Shown: positions 56,091 to 64,000 of the stretch, piece after piece
How the letters are laid out: the number at the start of each line of letters is the position of its first letter
Numbering within the stretch: position 1 is the first letter of the stretch
Assembly: GCA_009829735.1 (NCBI GenBank)
Contig: CM020620.1
Coordinates: 10,537,420 to 10,601,419 of the forward strand
DNA length: 64,000 nucleotides
Source: Pyropia yezoensis
Taxonomy: Eukaryota; Rhodophyta; Bangiophyceae; Bangiales; Bangiaceae
Direction of reading: 5' to 3'
The notes under the pieces: generated by a model
Told to the model about the DNA's origin: nothing
Database searches by the model: none
The model's input: the letters and a program-made list of their open reading frames with translations, nothing else
Position numbers and translations under genes: made by a program

Positions 56091-56587
56091 GATTAAGGGG
56101 GAGGCCTGATGAGGATGATTCCTCCCCCGGGGAAGAGGATGTCGTGTTGAAATGCATCTTACCACGACCTCGTAGGGTGAAGCGTGAGATGGTCCGCCCT
56201 AAAGGGAAGGACGAAGCTGAACAAGCAGCTCGGATGGTGGCATTAGTGTCACCACCCACGGCTTATCAATTAGCCGTACGGCCCTTTACTACTAAGGGAT
56301 ATGAATGGGCGACGAGGGCCATCCTCGATACCGGGAGTGGCCCTTCGCTCGTCCGGAAGCAGGCATTACCTCGGGGGTTCCCTATGGAACCCCTGGGAGA
56401 CCTGGAAACCTTAAGGTTTTATGATGTGAACGGGGGATGGCTCCCCGTAGTGGGAAGCGTCACCCTGGGGGTCTGGGTGGGAAAACAAGTCTCATACATA
56501 TCCTTTGGCGTGGTTCCGAATATGTGCGTCCCTGTTATCCCGGGGAACACATTCGTGGACCACGAAACTAAGAGTATTAACTCGAAG
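56091..56587 (+). pseudogene. E4 pol, protease portion only
   Basis: The -1 frame from the heptamer gives an aspartic protease: AILDTGSGPSLVRKQALP, then NMCVPVIPG in place of the usual ILG. It is interrupted at 56588, where composition drops to A/C-rich sequence starting TGTAGCAG. Confidence 0.85.
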
Positions 56588-57078
56588 TGTAGCAGTACTC
56601 CCAACCACCAACCCCGAGTCAGGGAAGGAAGAGGAGTATTGCCGATATCCCAACCTGGGACACCGGAAGCAAGCACCTCCACACAGCCGAACACGGAACT
56701 TGCGTGTGGTGAACGGGTCAGCTCACCAAGGCACGAACAAGATGTGTCGGAGCCAGACGGTGTTTACTTGCTTGGCCAGCCAAGGTGGGCCCTCCCCGCC
56801 TTGCTGTCCCTCCTTATCAACCCTCCTCACACGCTCACGCAACCCCTCCAAACACTCAGAAAATGAACCCTCAAACAAACCAATCATATCACTCCACATG
56901 CAAAGCACTCAAAGCGTAGAAATCCGTCTGGCTCCCGTGCAAAAATCCCAAGAAACAAATACCAGCAGCATTACCCTGCTCTAGTATGTCGGAAGTCCTA
57001 GTCGAATTTCCGTCCAGAAGTCAGAAGTTTCACCATCGTGGGTCGGGTGAATTTCGACTTCCGGTCAGGTCCACTTGA
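56588..57078 (-). repeat. E5 presumed 3' LTR and adjoining sequence (inner boundary not resolved)
   Basis: It starts TGTAGCAGTACTCCC at the exact point where E4 coding sequence ends. It is low in GC for the region. The partner LTR is not in the window, so the inner end is unknown. CCCTGCTCTA near 56975-56984 partly mirrors the start and is one candidate, though no clear polypurine tract follows. Confidence 0.55.
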
Positions 57079-57816
57079 CCCGAATCTCCAAAGTATTGGT
57101 ACCGAATTCCGGCCCAATCTCCCACACGGGTGACCGTTCGTGTGGCCCCGGAAGGAGCGCCGGGCGGATTGTCGTCCGTGTGCAGCGGCACGACGGCTCC
57201 GTCGGGTGGCGGACCACCGCGTGCAGCGGTGGCCTCTACCGCTACTCCTCCAGTGGCTGGGATGGCTTCTGTCGCCGGTGCGGGGGGTGTGGAGCCGACT
57301 CAGGCTCCACCCTTCCAGTTCCTCGAACCCTTCCCCGACGTGGCGTTGGGTTCGCTTCGGGTCCGAACTCCGGTCCCGATGCCGATTGCGCGTGGCGTCG
57401 GCGAGATGCTTCCCAACTTGGGAGCCATCATGTATGACGGCACGGTGGAGGCCTCACTCGTGGCCTCCCTTGACACGTTGGCTTGGGTCACCCGGCGTGT
57501 CAGTCACTTCCTCGCGTCGGGCGACTCAGCCACGGCGCGACAGTCATTGGCAGCTGAGGTCACTCGCCTCGCGGTTGGACACGAGTTTGTCCAACGGCTG
57601 CTGTCGACTCAGCAGCAGCTTACGCGTCACGGAGGGAGTACCTCCGGACATCTTTCTTACGACGGGGATGGGTCCGCGAGTCGGCGGGCCCCTCCCAGTG
57701 CTTCCACTCCGGGGCCCTCCCGAGTGGGTTACGCCCCTCCGCTACCGGCCTACGACCCTGGGGGTTCGTGGTCGGGCGGTCCCTATAGTCCTGGGGGTGG
57801 GCATATGGAACGCTAG
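57079..57816 (+). CDS. E5 antisense ORF (about 245 codons, apparently 5'-truncated)
   Basis: The frame opens after a TGA at 57076-57078 and has no ATG before GGLSSVCSGTTAPSGGG, which corresponds to an internal part of the E3 antisense ORF. Downstream it continues VRTPVPMPIARGVGEML, ASLDTLAWVTRRVSHFL, LAAEVTRLAVGHEF and a Gly/Pro/Ser-rich tail ending HMER. It lies between E5 pol and the 3' LTR, convergent with pol (128-base spacer). The large central domain of the E3 ORF is missing, so this is either a short version or a deletion derivative. Confidence 0.65.
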   Translation, partial: PESPKYWYRIPAQSPTRVTVRVAPEGAPGGLSSVCSGTTAPSGGGPPRAAVASTATPPVAGMASVAGAGGVEPTQAPPFQFLEPFPDVALGSLRVRTPVPMPIARGVGEMLPNLGAIMYDGTVEASLVASLDTLAWVTRRVSHFLASGDSATARQSLAAEVTRLAVGHEFVQRLLSTQQQLTRHGGSTSGHLSYDGDGSASRRAPPSASTPGPSRVGYAPPLPAYDPGGSWSGGPYSPGGGHMER

Positions 57817-57944
57817 AGTCAGCGGTCGAACGACTTGTTCTTTTCTTGGCGAGAAGAGTGGTGTGTGTTCTTCTCGTTTTGTATTGTGCCATAGTCGGCT
57901 TTGTTAGTAGAGAATCTTTGAAGAACCATGGTATGCGTTTGTAC

Positions 57945-60900
57945 TCATGGTTGGCTTTCCGCTCTGCTCTGACTTGGAGCAGGGACTTCATCCCCCGACG
58001 TACGAGTGCTACGTCGGCGTATAGATATGCCCGCAGCCTGGCAGTATCTACGGACCTTCTCTACTGGTAGGTCCTCTACAAACTCCCATGTGTCGGAAGT
58101 TGGTCCATACCCGAACCACCTGACTCGGAGCATGAGTCGCCCCGACTCATCGTATCCGTGTCCGACAAACTTGTCGAACACCGCCTCCAACGGTTTATTG
58201 GAGGAGGTCGGCAAGGATGGGACTTTCCATGCTTGCAAGGCCCTTTCCCAAGCGGGATCTCCCTCTGGGGGTTCGGGTGCGCGAGTCGCGTGATTCCCAT
58301 TTATCGTCCGGATACCATCATCACTCTCGATGGTTGACCGCCGTCCATCCGTCTTAAGGATGTGATATGGTCCCAGAGTTTTGAAGACCAATTTCCCTCC
58401 CTTATTGTCGTGGGAGATGACATTAATCCAATCTCCAACTCGGAGCGGATCGCGACGATGTCTGACTCGGACATCGAAGTACCTCTTGTAACGAGCTTGG
58501 GCCTTCTCCATAGTAGCCCGGACAACGGGTATCATCTCCTCCAGTCTCTGGAGTAGGGAGGCTTTCGCCTGACTCGGTGTTTGAGTCGAAGTCTCACCCT
58601 CTGTCTGGGTGAGACGCTCCACAGCTACTGACGGAAGTCGTCGGGGGCAGACGAAGGCAAACGGTGCCTCTCCCGTACTACTGTGTACCTGGGAGTTGTA
58701 TGCTGTCACGAGTAGTGACGCATAACGAGCCCATGTGACTACATGGTCATGGACATTGTGACGCAACTGGCGCACTAGAGTCCTGTTGAATCGTTCCACC
58801 TGCCCATTAGTCTGGGGGTGGTAAGGGGTTGCGAAATTCGTCTGCACCCCCAACATCTTCATGACTCCCTGATACAGGACGGACGCAAACTGTGGTCCGT
58901 TATCCGAAAGGATAGAGTCGGGGATGCCATAACTGGCAACCCAGACGTCGAGTAACTCAATCAGAACGTCCACGGCTGTGATATCCTTGAGTGGGGATAC
59001 CCGTGTGAGCTTAGTAAAGCGATCACACATCACCAGAAGGTACTCATATCCCTCTGGTGTTCGTGGTAGTGGACCGAGTAAGTCCACTGCTATCGCTGCA
59101 AACGGCTCTGTTCCAGGAAAGAGTCTCATGGAGGAAGTCTGCCGGGACTCCATGAGTCTATTCTTTGCGCAAGTCGCGCATGCGGCTACATACCCGTACA
59201 CATCTGCCACGAGTGATGGCCAATAGTACTTCTTGCGTAGGGTCTGATACATCCTCGTAGACCCTGGGTGTCCACCCAACGGTGAGGAGTGCTCCCGTTG
59301 GAGGATACTCTTGCGTAACTCCTTGGGGACGACGACTTGCTTGTCCCCCTGGGTATATCCCTTACGGCAGAGTATGCCGTTGTCATTCAGGAAGAACCGA
59401 GTCGGTTGAGCCTGGTCGAGCTCCTTCCTGAGTCGTCGACAAAGTTTGTCGCTCTCCTGTGCCTGGACAAACTCATCCAGAGACACGGGTAATAGCTTGG
59501 CCATGCCAGGCATCCTCGGGTCGAGGACAGTTCCGGAGCGAGTGGTCACTGCCACATGAGGGAGTTCCTCAGGGATGGGGGAAGAGTCTTTCCCATCCGT
59601 CGGTATGCGAGACAACGCGTCTGCAACCGCATGCTTCGGGCCTGGCCGATATTCAACGTCATAATCGAACTCAGCGAGGCAGAGTCGCCATCGATTGAGT
59701 CGGTTATTCGTACAGGCTGTAGTGGTGAGTATCCACTTCAGAGCCTTGTGGCCACATCGAATTAGGAACTTCCTTCCTTCGATGTATGGCCGTAGCACGG
59801 AGACTGCCCATACTACGCCAAGGCCCTCTACCTCCGTCACAGAATAGTTCTTCTGGGCCGGTGAGAGTCCTTTGCTAAAATAGCCAACGGGTAAATACAC
59901 CCCCGAAGGCTGTTGTTGGAGTAAGCAACAACCGAGTTGGTCGTAACTTGCGTCCACATCAACGATGTAGTGAGCCCCCGGTCTGGGGATCGCTAACACC
60001 GGGGGGTTGCAGAGGAGTTCTCGCAACCTATCAAACGCTTCTTGCTCCGGGGGTTTGGGAGCATCCAAGCGCTTGGGCATCTTGGAACTTACCAAGTGGT
60101 TCAACGATGCAGACACTTTGGCATAGTTCGCCACAAAGCGTCTGTATACGTTACACACACCCAGGAAGCTCCTGAATTGTGTCTGCGTCTGGGGGAACTT
60201 CGCCCGACGGATGGCCATGAGGTTCTTCTCATTGACCAGAATGCGACCTGGCCGGACTATATGGCCGAGGTACTCCACCTCATTACTAAAGAGGTGACAC
60301 TTCGTAGGTTTGAGTGTTACTCCTGCTTCACCCAACAGGGTAAACACTCTGTCCAAGTGGGACAGGTGTTCTTCAGCAGTCCCGGAGAACACAATGATAT
60401 CGTCCAGATACACCAGGGCGATCTGCCGCTTGACTCCGGCAAGTATCAAGTCAATAGCACGCTGGAAAGTCGCAGGTGCATTGCAAAGCCCGAAAGAGAG
60501 CCGTGTACACTGATAAACTCCACAGTGACACGTGAAGGTGGTCAAGTGTCTGTCCTCCTTGCGGATGGGTATCTGCCAGTACCCCGCGTTGCAGTCCAAC
60601 GTGGAAAAGTACTGTGCCTCACCGAGTGAGTCGAGGCAATCGTCCATACGGGGTAAGGGGTAACTATCCCTTACCGTCCGCTCGTTTAGCTTACGATAAT
60701 CGATGCAGAACCGCATCGTGCCGTCTGACTTGGGCACCAAGTCTATGGGACTGGCCCACTCACTTGAGCAAGGCTCAATGACACCCATGTCTTGCATCCG
60801 TTGGACCTGCTCTCGGGTGAGTTCCCGTGAGTCTGGTCCCATACGGTAGGGACTCAGGCGAACTGGCCTAGCCCCTGGCTTCAACACGATTCTGTGTTCG

Positions 60901-61985
60901 GTGGCCTTGATGAGCCCAAGGTCACCATTCCACAACTTGTGATGCTTCTGGATTAACTCATCCAGTCGTCCATGTAAACACTCCGGGATGTTCTCCCGAT
61001 GTACCGTCTGCGACTTAGCCGTCGATGAACTCGATTGGTCGGCAGAGCCTGCCGTTCCAATATCCTTCCATGGCTGTTGAGTCACAGCAACGACATTCCC
61101 CTCAAAGGTAGAGATCGACGAAATCTTCATGCCTCCGGGGAGTCGTCGAGGTTCCTCCGACGTGTTGAGGACCTCCACCCACCAAGTTTGGTCATCCCCA
61201 CAAGTCATGGGGCCCCATGCAACTTGCACTTGGTGAGTATGATAGACTCGGTCCACGGGGGAAACGAGTCCATTCCCTCGAAACCGTGTGCGTACTCGCA
61301 CAAAGGTCCTTGATCGGGGCGGGACTACCGTACCCTTACATACTCGTACATGGGTCGTAGAGCCTCCACCCTTGGGAGAGTTTTCCCTAGGTTGATGAGT
61401 CGTAGGGGAAACAGTCCTCCCTTTACGCAATATGGGGACAGTCTCTCCATTACGCATTCGGATTACCCCTTCCGGTCCACTGACGACTGGGACATGGAGG
61501 TCCAAATAGTCAGTTCCCAGGAGTACGGGGACTGACATATTGGAGACTACTCCAAAGTTCACCTGCGTCTGGTAGAACCCAATGCAAACAGTCAATGCAA
61601 TAGACCCAACAATGGGGAGGAGTCCCCCATTGACATCAAGCATACGCCACTCGGGTGAGCCGGCGGGACTCACATCCGTCCCCTCTGGCAATAAGTCTTG
61701 CCTAATGAGAGAGGCAGCAGAGCCTGTGTCGACTATGACACGAGAGGTAAACTCATATCCATCCTGCAGCCAGAGTCGAGCTGCGACCTGGTAGTTACTC
61801 CCTACCAGCACTGACACAATCCGACTCGGGTCGTGCTTCTGAGGAGGGACCTTGTCTCTAGGCCTCACCCCTCGAGGTCGAGTCAGGACCTTCACTCTCC
61901 CATGGGTCGGTGAGTGTGAAGCAACCCGCTTCATTACCGCTGGAGCCTTTGGGTCAGTCTTAGTCCCAGCGGCTAGGCGTTTCCC
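57945..61985 (-). CDS. E5 pol polyprotein with chromodomain
   Basis: It is entered by -1 frameshift at 61979-61985; the first Met is MKRVASHSP at 61934. In order: protease (VIVDTGSAASLIR, VLLGTDYLDL), RT (FCIDYRKLNE, TLDCNAGYWQ, LSFGLCNAPATFQ, VYLDDIIVFS), RNase H (VDVDASYDQLG, SVTEVEGLG, then RCGHKALKW), integrase HHCC (REHSSPLGGHPG, CATCAKN) and DDE (AVDLLGPLP, ILSDNGPQFAS, HPQTNGQVERFNR). The GPY/F module (LGPYHIL) and a full chromodomain (VFDKFVGHGYDESG, LRVRWFGYGPTSDTWE) follow. One uninterrupted frame. The RNase H third acidic position is Gly where E2/E3 have Asp, which may impair RNase H. Confidence 0.94.
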   Translation of the reverse strand, partial: GKRLAAGTKTDPKAPAVMKRVASHSPTHGRVKVLTRPRGVRPRDKVPPQKHDPSRIVSVLVGSNYQVAARLWLQDGYEFTSRVIVDTGSAASLIRQDLLPEGTDVSPAGSPEWRMLDVNGGLLPIVGSIALTVCIGFYQTQVNFGVVSNMSVPVLLGTDYLDLHVPVVSGPEGVIRMRNGETVPILRKGRTVSPTTHQPRENSPKGGGSTTHVRVCKGTVVPPRSRTFVRVRTRFRGNGLVSPVDRVYHTHQVQVAWGPMTCGDDQTWWVEVLNTSEEPRRLPGGMKISSISTFEGNVVAVTQQPWKDIGTAGSADQSSSSTAKSQTVHRENIPECLHGRLDELIQKHHKLWNGDLGLIKATEHRIVLKPGARPVRLSPYRMGPDSRELTREQVQRMQDMGVIEPCSSEWASPIDLVPKSDGTMRFCIDYRKLNERTVRDSYPLPRMDDCLDSLGEAQYFSTLDCNAGYWQIPIRKEDRHLTTFTCHCGVYQCTRLSFGLCNAPATFQRAIDLILAGVKRQIALVYLDDIIVFSGTAEEHLSHLDRVFTLLGEAGVTLKPTKCHLFSNEVEYLGHIVRPGRILVNEKNLMAIRRAKFPQTQTQFRSFLGVCNVYRRFVANYAKVSASLNHLVSSKMPKRLDAPKPPEQEAFDRLRELLCNPPVLAIPRPGAHYIVDVDASYDQLGCCLLQQQPSGVYLPVGYFSKGLSPAQKNYSVTEVEGLGVVWAVSVLRPYIEGRKFLIRCGHKALKWILTTTACTNNRLNRWRLCLAEFDYDVEYRPGPKHAVADALSRIPTDGKDSSPIPEELPHVAVTTRSGTVLDPRMPGMAKLLPVSLDEFVQAQESDKLCRRLRKELDQAQPTRFFLNDNGILCRKGYTQGDKQVVVPKELRKSILQREHSSPLGGHPGSTRMYQTLRKKYYWPSLVADVYGYVAACATCAKNRLMESRQTSSMRLFPGTEPFAAIAVDLLGPLPRTPEGYEYLLVMCDRFTKLTRVSPLKDITAVDVLIELLDVWVASYGIPDSILSDNGPQFASVLYQGVMKMLGVQTNFATPYHPQTNGQVERFNRTLVRQLRHNVHDHVVTWARYASLLVTAYNSQVHSSTGEAPFAFVCPRRLPSVAVERLTQTEGETSTQTPSQAKASLLQRLEEMIPVVRATMEKAQARYKRYFDVRVRHRRDPLRVGDWINVISHDNKGGKLVFKTLGPYHILKTDGRRSTIESDDGIRTINGNHATRAPEPPEGDPAWERALQAWKVPSLPTSSNKPLEAVFDKFVGHGYDESGRLMLRVRWFGYGPTSDTWEFVEDLPVEKVRRYCQAAGISIRRRSTRTSGDEVPAPSQSRAESQP

Positions 61986-63736
61986 TCATCCGACTCGGAT
62001 GATGGAGTATCCTTGCCACTTGAGCGGGGGGAAGAGGTTTCCCCCTTCTCAAGCGTGGACTCATTCTCTGACTTAGGTTGAGTCATGGCCGTCACCCGTG
62101 TGGTGCGCGGCCGGGTATCCGAATCAGTCCTCGGAATACCGAGCTTCCCAATACGAGCCAACAGGGCTCTCAGTCGAACGTCCAGAGTGGGGCATTGGGC
62201 TGCCCAGTGTCCCGACTTGGAACACTGCCAACACGGCCGATCACTCATTGACGCCAATGGCCACGCTTTTCCCTGTGACTTATCAGGGATAGCGGCCACC
62301 ATACCTTCCGTCTCTCGAGTTGAGGACGAAGGTACTGCAGGGTACGTCCGCGTATAGGAAGGCACCCTTGCAGTTCTGCGGAAGCGACTTGCTTCCACTC
62401 CCTTAGCTTCTTTCTCTCGTTCCTTCCGCTGCTCAGACACGAGCCAGCGGTACTCATCACCCTTAGTCTGGGCGATGCGTGCCAACTCCGCCAGAGTCAT
62501 GGTCGGAGTATTACGCTCTCGCACAGTCGCTCGAGCTGCTCGGTGGACACCCTCCACAAAGCGTCCCTTAATGACTCCTTGGGGATATAGGAATCCACAG
62601 AGGACGTTCAGCTGACGGAGTCGTTCAGCGAACTCCCGTTCCTCTTCACCCTTACTCTGAGTGGCGCGGTTGAACTCTTCAACCTGCACAGCCAAGGAAG
62701 CCTCGTCTGCGTGAAGACGAAGGATCCAATTAACCAACTCCAGGTAGGAGGTCACCTCACCCGGGTTCCCACCATGCCGACTTGGCATGACGTTCATCAC
62801 CTCGGAGCGGAGTGGCTCCTTGGTAAAGTCCTGAAGCATGAAAAACGCTTCAGCTTCAGAGACATCATTGTCATCGCAGGCTTTTGCGAACTTCCGCAAA
62901 AACTGGAAGACCTTCAGGGGTGGTGTCCCGTCCCATTCTGAACGGACCCCGAAGGATTGCGCAACGTGTTTCTTGCGCCGGCCCAGGGCACGGGCCTGAC
63001 TATTCGAGTAGGTCAACGACTTGTTGACCAACCCATATGTCTCACAGTCGAAGACATCCTTGAACAATGGATTATTCACCACTATCTTTCCTGGGACGAC
63101 TCTAGTCCCAAGACGGTCCGTGTGAGTCACACGACCACGTCGGGTAAGATCCTTTTCACCCGACTTGCCACTTGCAGAGGACTCCGACTCTGAGTCCACC
63201 TCACGACGGAGAGTACGTCGAATCTCCCGTCGCTTCTGACGCCTCGAGGCCTGCTCAGGCGGAGGGGTGTTCCCCTTCAACGCCTTTCCCACCTCCTCTC
63301 GCACGATTTGTGCGATGGCAGTCATCACCGAGTCATCCACGATACCGGATGACCCAGGTGGAGCTTGACTCGAGCTCCCACCCGGTCCTTCCGGCACCAG
63401 TCGTGGCGCGGACCCACCAACCCGGGGTACGGAACTCCCCGTCCCATCACCTCTGCCGGTCGGCGGTCCCATGCCGAAGTGAGTGTCGTCACTCCCCGAA
63501 GAGGTTGCCGGAGCCTGACGCTGGCTCGGCGCTCCCACCGGAGAAGGGCGAACTCCGCCCGTCTCTTCCGGGGACGGCCTGGGAAGGAACCTGGCCGACC
63601 GCCGTCGGGGTCCAACCTCTGGACCCACCACATCCGCACTGCCCGGCCTGGGTGGTACTCCGCCCGTCGGGGGAGGACTACGCTCCCCCTCCCCAGGTAC
63701 ACTCGGCGCAATGGGGGGGTCTCCCTCACCAGCCAT
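61973..63736 (-). CDS. E5 gag
   Basis: It starts MAGEGDPPIAPS; upstream in-frame codons include only GTG, so this ATG is preferred. It has about 587 residues. A Pro/Gly/Arg-rich head is followed by a helical basic segment (RRQKRREIRRTLRRE). The capsid-like part (EWDGTPPLKVFQFLRKFAK, VTSYLELVNWILRLHAD, GVIKGRFVEGVHRAAR) precedes one zinc knuckle CWQCSKSGHWAAQC (Cx2Cx4Hx4C) and an acidic end (SSESDEGNA). The frame is intact. It is homologous to E4 gag over the capsid-like part. Confidence 0.92.
   Translation of the reverse strand: MAGEGDPPIAPSVPGEGERSPPPTGGVPPRPGSADVVGPEVGPRRRSARFLPRPSPEETGGVRPSPVGAPSQRQAPATSSGSDDTHFGMGPPTGRGDGTGSSVPRVGGSAPRLVPEGPGGSSSQAPPGSSGIVDDSVMTAIAQIVREEVGKALKGNTPPPEQASRRQKRREIRRTLRREVDSESESSASGKSGEKDLTRRGRVTHTDRLGTRVVPGKIVVNNPLFKDVFDCETYGLVNKSLTYSNSQARALGRRKKHVAQSFGVRSEWDGTPPLKVFQFLRKFAKACDDNDVSEAEAFFMLQDFTKEPLRSEVMNVMPSRHGGNPGEVTSYLELVNWILRLHADEASLAVQVEEFNRATQSKGEEEREFAERLRQLNVLCGFLYPQGVIKGRFVEGVHRAARATVRERNTPTMTLAELARIAQTKGDEYRWLVSEQRKEREKEAKGVEASRFRRTARVPSYTRTYPAVPSSSTRETEGMVAAIPDKSQGKAWPLASMSDRPCWQCSKSGHWAAQCPTLDVRLRALLARIGKLGIPRTDSDTRPRTTRVTAMTQPKSENESTLEKGETSSPRSSGKDTPSSESDEGNA
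61979..61985 (-). promoter_or_regulatory. E5 gag-pol -1 frameshift site G GGA AAC
   Basis: It is in phase with gag and followed by GCC and the stop TAG. The -1 frame is open to the pol Met. Confidence 0.87.
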
Positions 63737-64000
63737 CTCCACAAGAGTCACGTGGAGTCAACCAAAACGACCAAACGGTGTCCAAAGTCGGGGATCGTCA
63801 GCTAGGGAGTTCCTAGAGCACGTTCCACCCCTCCACCTACCTCAAGGAAGGCGGTGGGGTTTCCCGAAACTCCGGGTCTCCCACCAAGACTCACGGTGGC
63901 CAACCTCGTCACCCAGCGAACGCTCGGAACGTAGGCGAGTCGACCGTGTCACCGGAAGTCTCGGTGCCGAAGGGGGAGAGGGGCCAACTTGGTCCCGTCT

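Larger units (their letters stand above)
54253..56096 (+). pseudogene. E4 gag (frameshifted by a 41-bp tandem duplication)
   Basis: It starts MQSDTSAPPQGG. The frame leaves the capsid-like part after the repeat at 54752-54833, and the second frame carries it from about 54900 (IPDDDTFKGILDCESF, WDGTPPLGVFEFL, VTSYLELVNWLLRRYAD). A zinc knuckle CLACNSHEHFTRHC (Cx2Cx4Hx4C) precedes an acidic end (FSKND before TAA). The two frames differ by exactly the remainder of 41, so the duplication alone accounts for the break. The coding DNA is crowded with perfect palindromes. Confidence 0.88.
53465..56587 (+). mobile_element. E4: Ty3/gypsy retrotransposon (plus strand), cut by E5; rest outside window
   Basis: LTR, PBS, gag and the protease start are visible. 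Its gag is a distant relative of E5 gag (shared WDGTPPL, VTSYLELVNW). The five bases before the LTR are ATCGT; the partner copy should lie right of the window. RT and later domains are not in the window. Confidence 0.88.
21424..64000 (+). mobile_element. E1: outer Ty3/gypsy retrotransposon (plus strand), split by E2 and E4; right end outside window
   Basis: Pieces in order are 5' LTR 21424-21787, PBS, gag start 22012-22424, [E2 26.5 kb], rest of gag 48938-50702, pol 50697-53464, [E4/E5 to the right edge]. Its gag and pol are close relatives of those in E3 on the opposite strand. It is inactive: there is a stop in gag, two stops in pol, and a changed RT active site. The five bases before the LTR are CCGCT; the matching copy should follow the distal LTR. 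Confidence 0.9.
56588..64000 (-). mobile_element. E5: Ty3/gypsy chromovirus-type retrotransposon (minus strand), 5' LTR outside window
   Basis: gag 63736-61973, pol to 57945, antisense ORF 57079-57816 and a presumed 3' LTR from 56588. It interrupts the E4 protease frame after CGAAG, the likely target duplication. The 264 bases right of the gag start are leader; no copy of the LTR start TGTAGCAGTACT is seen there, so the 5' LTR lies further right. Confidence 0.87.

Noticed and set aside
63737..64000. E5 5' LTR at the right edge
   Set aside because: The LTR start seen at 56588 (TGTAGCAGTACT) and the common primer-binding 18-mer are both absent, so this is leader sequence.

Overview
The window is nuclear DNA of a GC-rich photosynthetic eukaryote. 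I infer a bangiophyte red alga (Porphyra/Pyropia type). The host genes are very GC- and Ala/Pro-rich, have few introns (two clear GT-AG introns), and include a nuclear-encoded one-helix light-harvesting-like protein with an N-terminal Met-Ala-Phe transit peptide. The species call is inference. No rRNA, tRNA, CRISPR array or bacterial-type operon was seen.

The left third (1-21,423) is host sequence. In order it holds the edge of a COG3-like Golgi tethering subunit (minus), a possible tiny membrane protein (minus), a complete two-exon PI-specific phospholipase C (minus), an extended-PHD/HMG-like chromatin protein (plus, with apparent frameshifts at long G/C runs), a one-helix chlorophyll-binding-type protein (minus), a two-exon DUF4211/CCDC82-like protein (plus), and the 3' end of a gene cut off by a retrotransposon (minus).

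From 21,424 to the right edge everything is nested Ty3/gypsy-type LTR retrotransposons, called E1-E5 here. E1 (plus strand, degenerate) was hit in gag by E2 (minus; 636-bp LTRs; AACCC target duplication). E2 was hit near its chromodomain end by E3 (minus; 363-bp LTRs that look identical; AGGGT target duplication). E3 is of the same family as E1. Further right, E1 pol is cut by E4 (plus), and E4 is cut in its protease region by E5 (minus), whose 5' LTR lies beyond the window. Inside E3, a 500-N gap is flanked by a 5.15-kb direct duplication that differs only by 13 single-base homopolymer indels. This is almost certainly two overlapping contig ends and not biology.

The most interesting biology is shared by these elements. 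(1) All four gag/pol junctions carry a canonical -1 ribosomal frameshift heptamer exactly one codon before the gag stop. (2) All primer-binding sites visible (E1-E4) are the same 18-mer, implying one unusual primer tRNA. (3) E2, E3 and E5 each carry an extra antisense ORF between pol and the 3' LTR, convergent with pol. Parts of these ORFs look alike between elements although the elements' pol genes are quite divergent. (4) E3, E4 and to some degree E5 are packed with short perfect inverted repeats.
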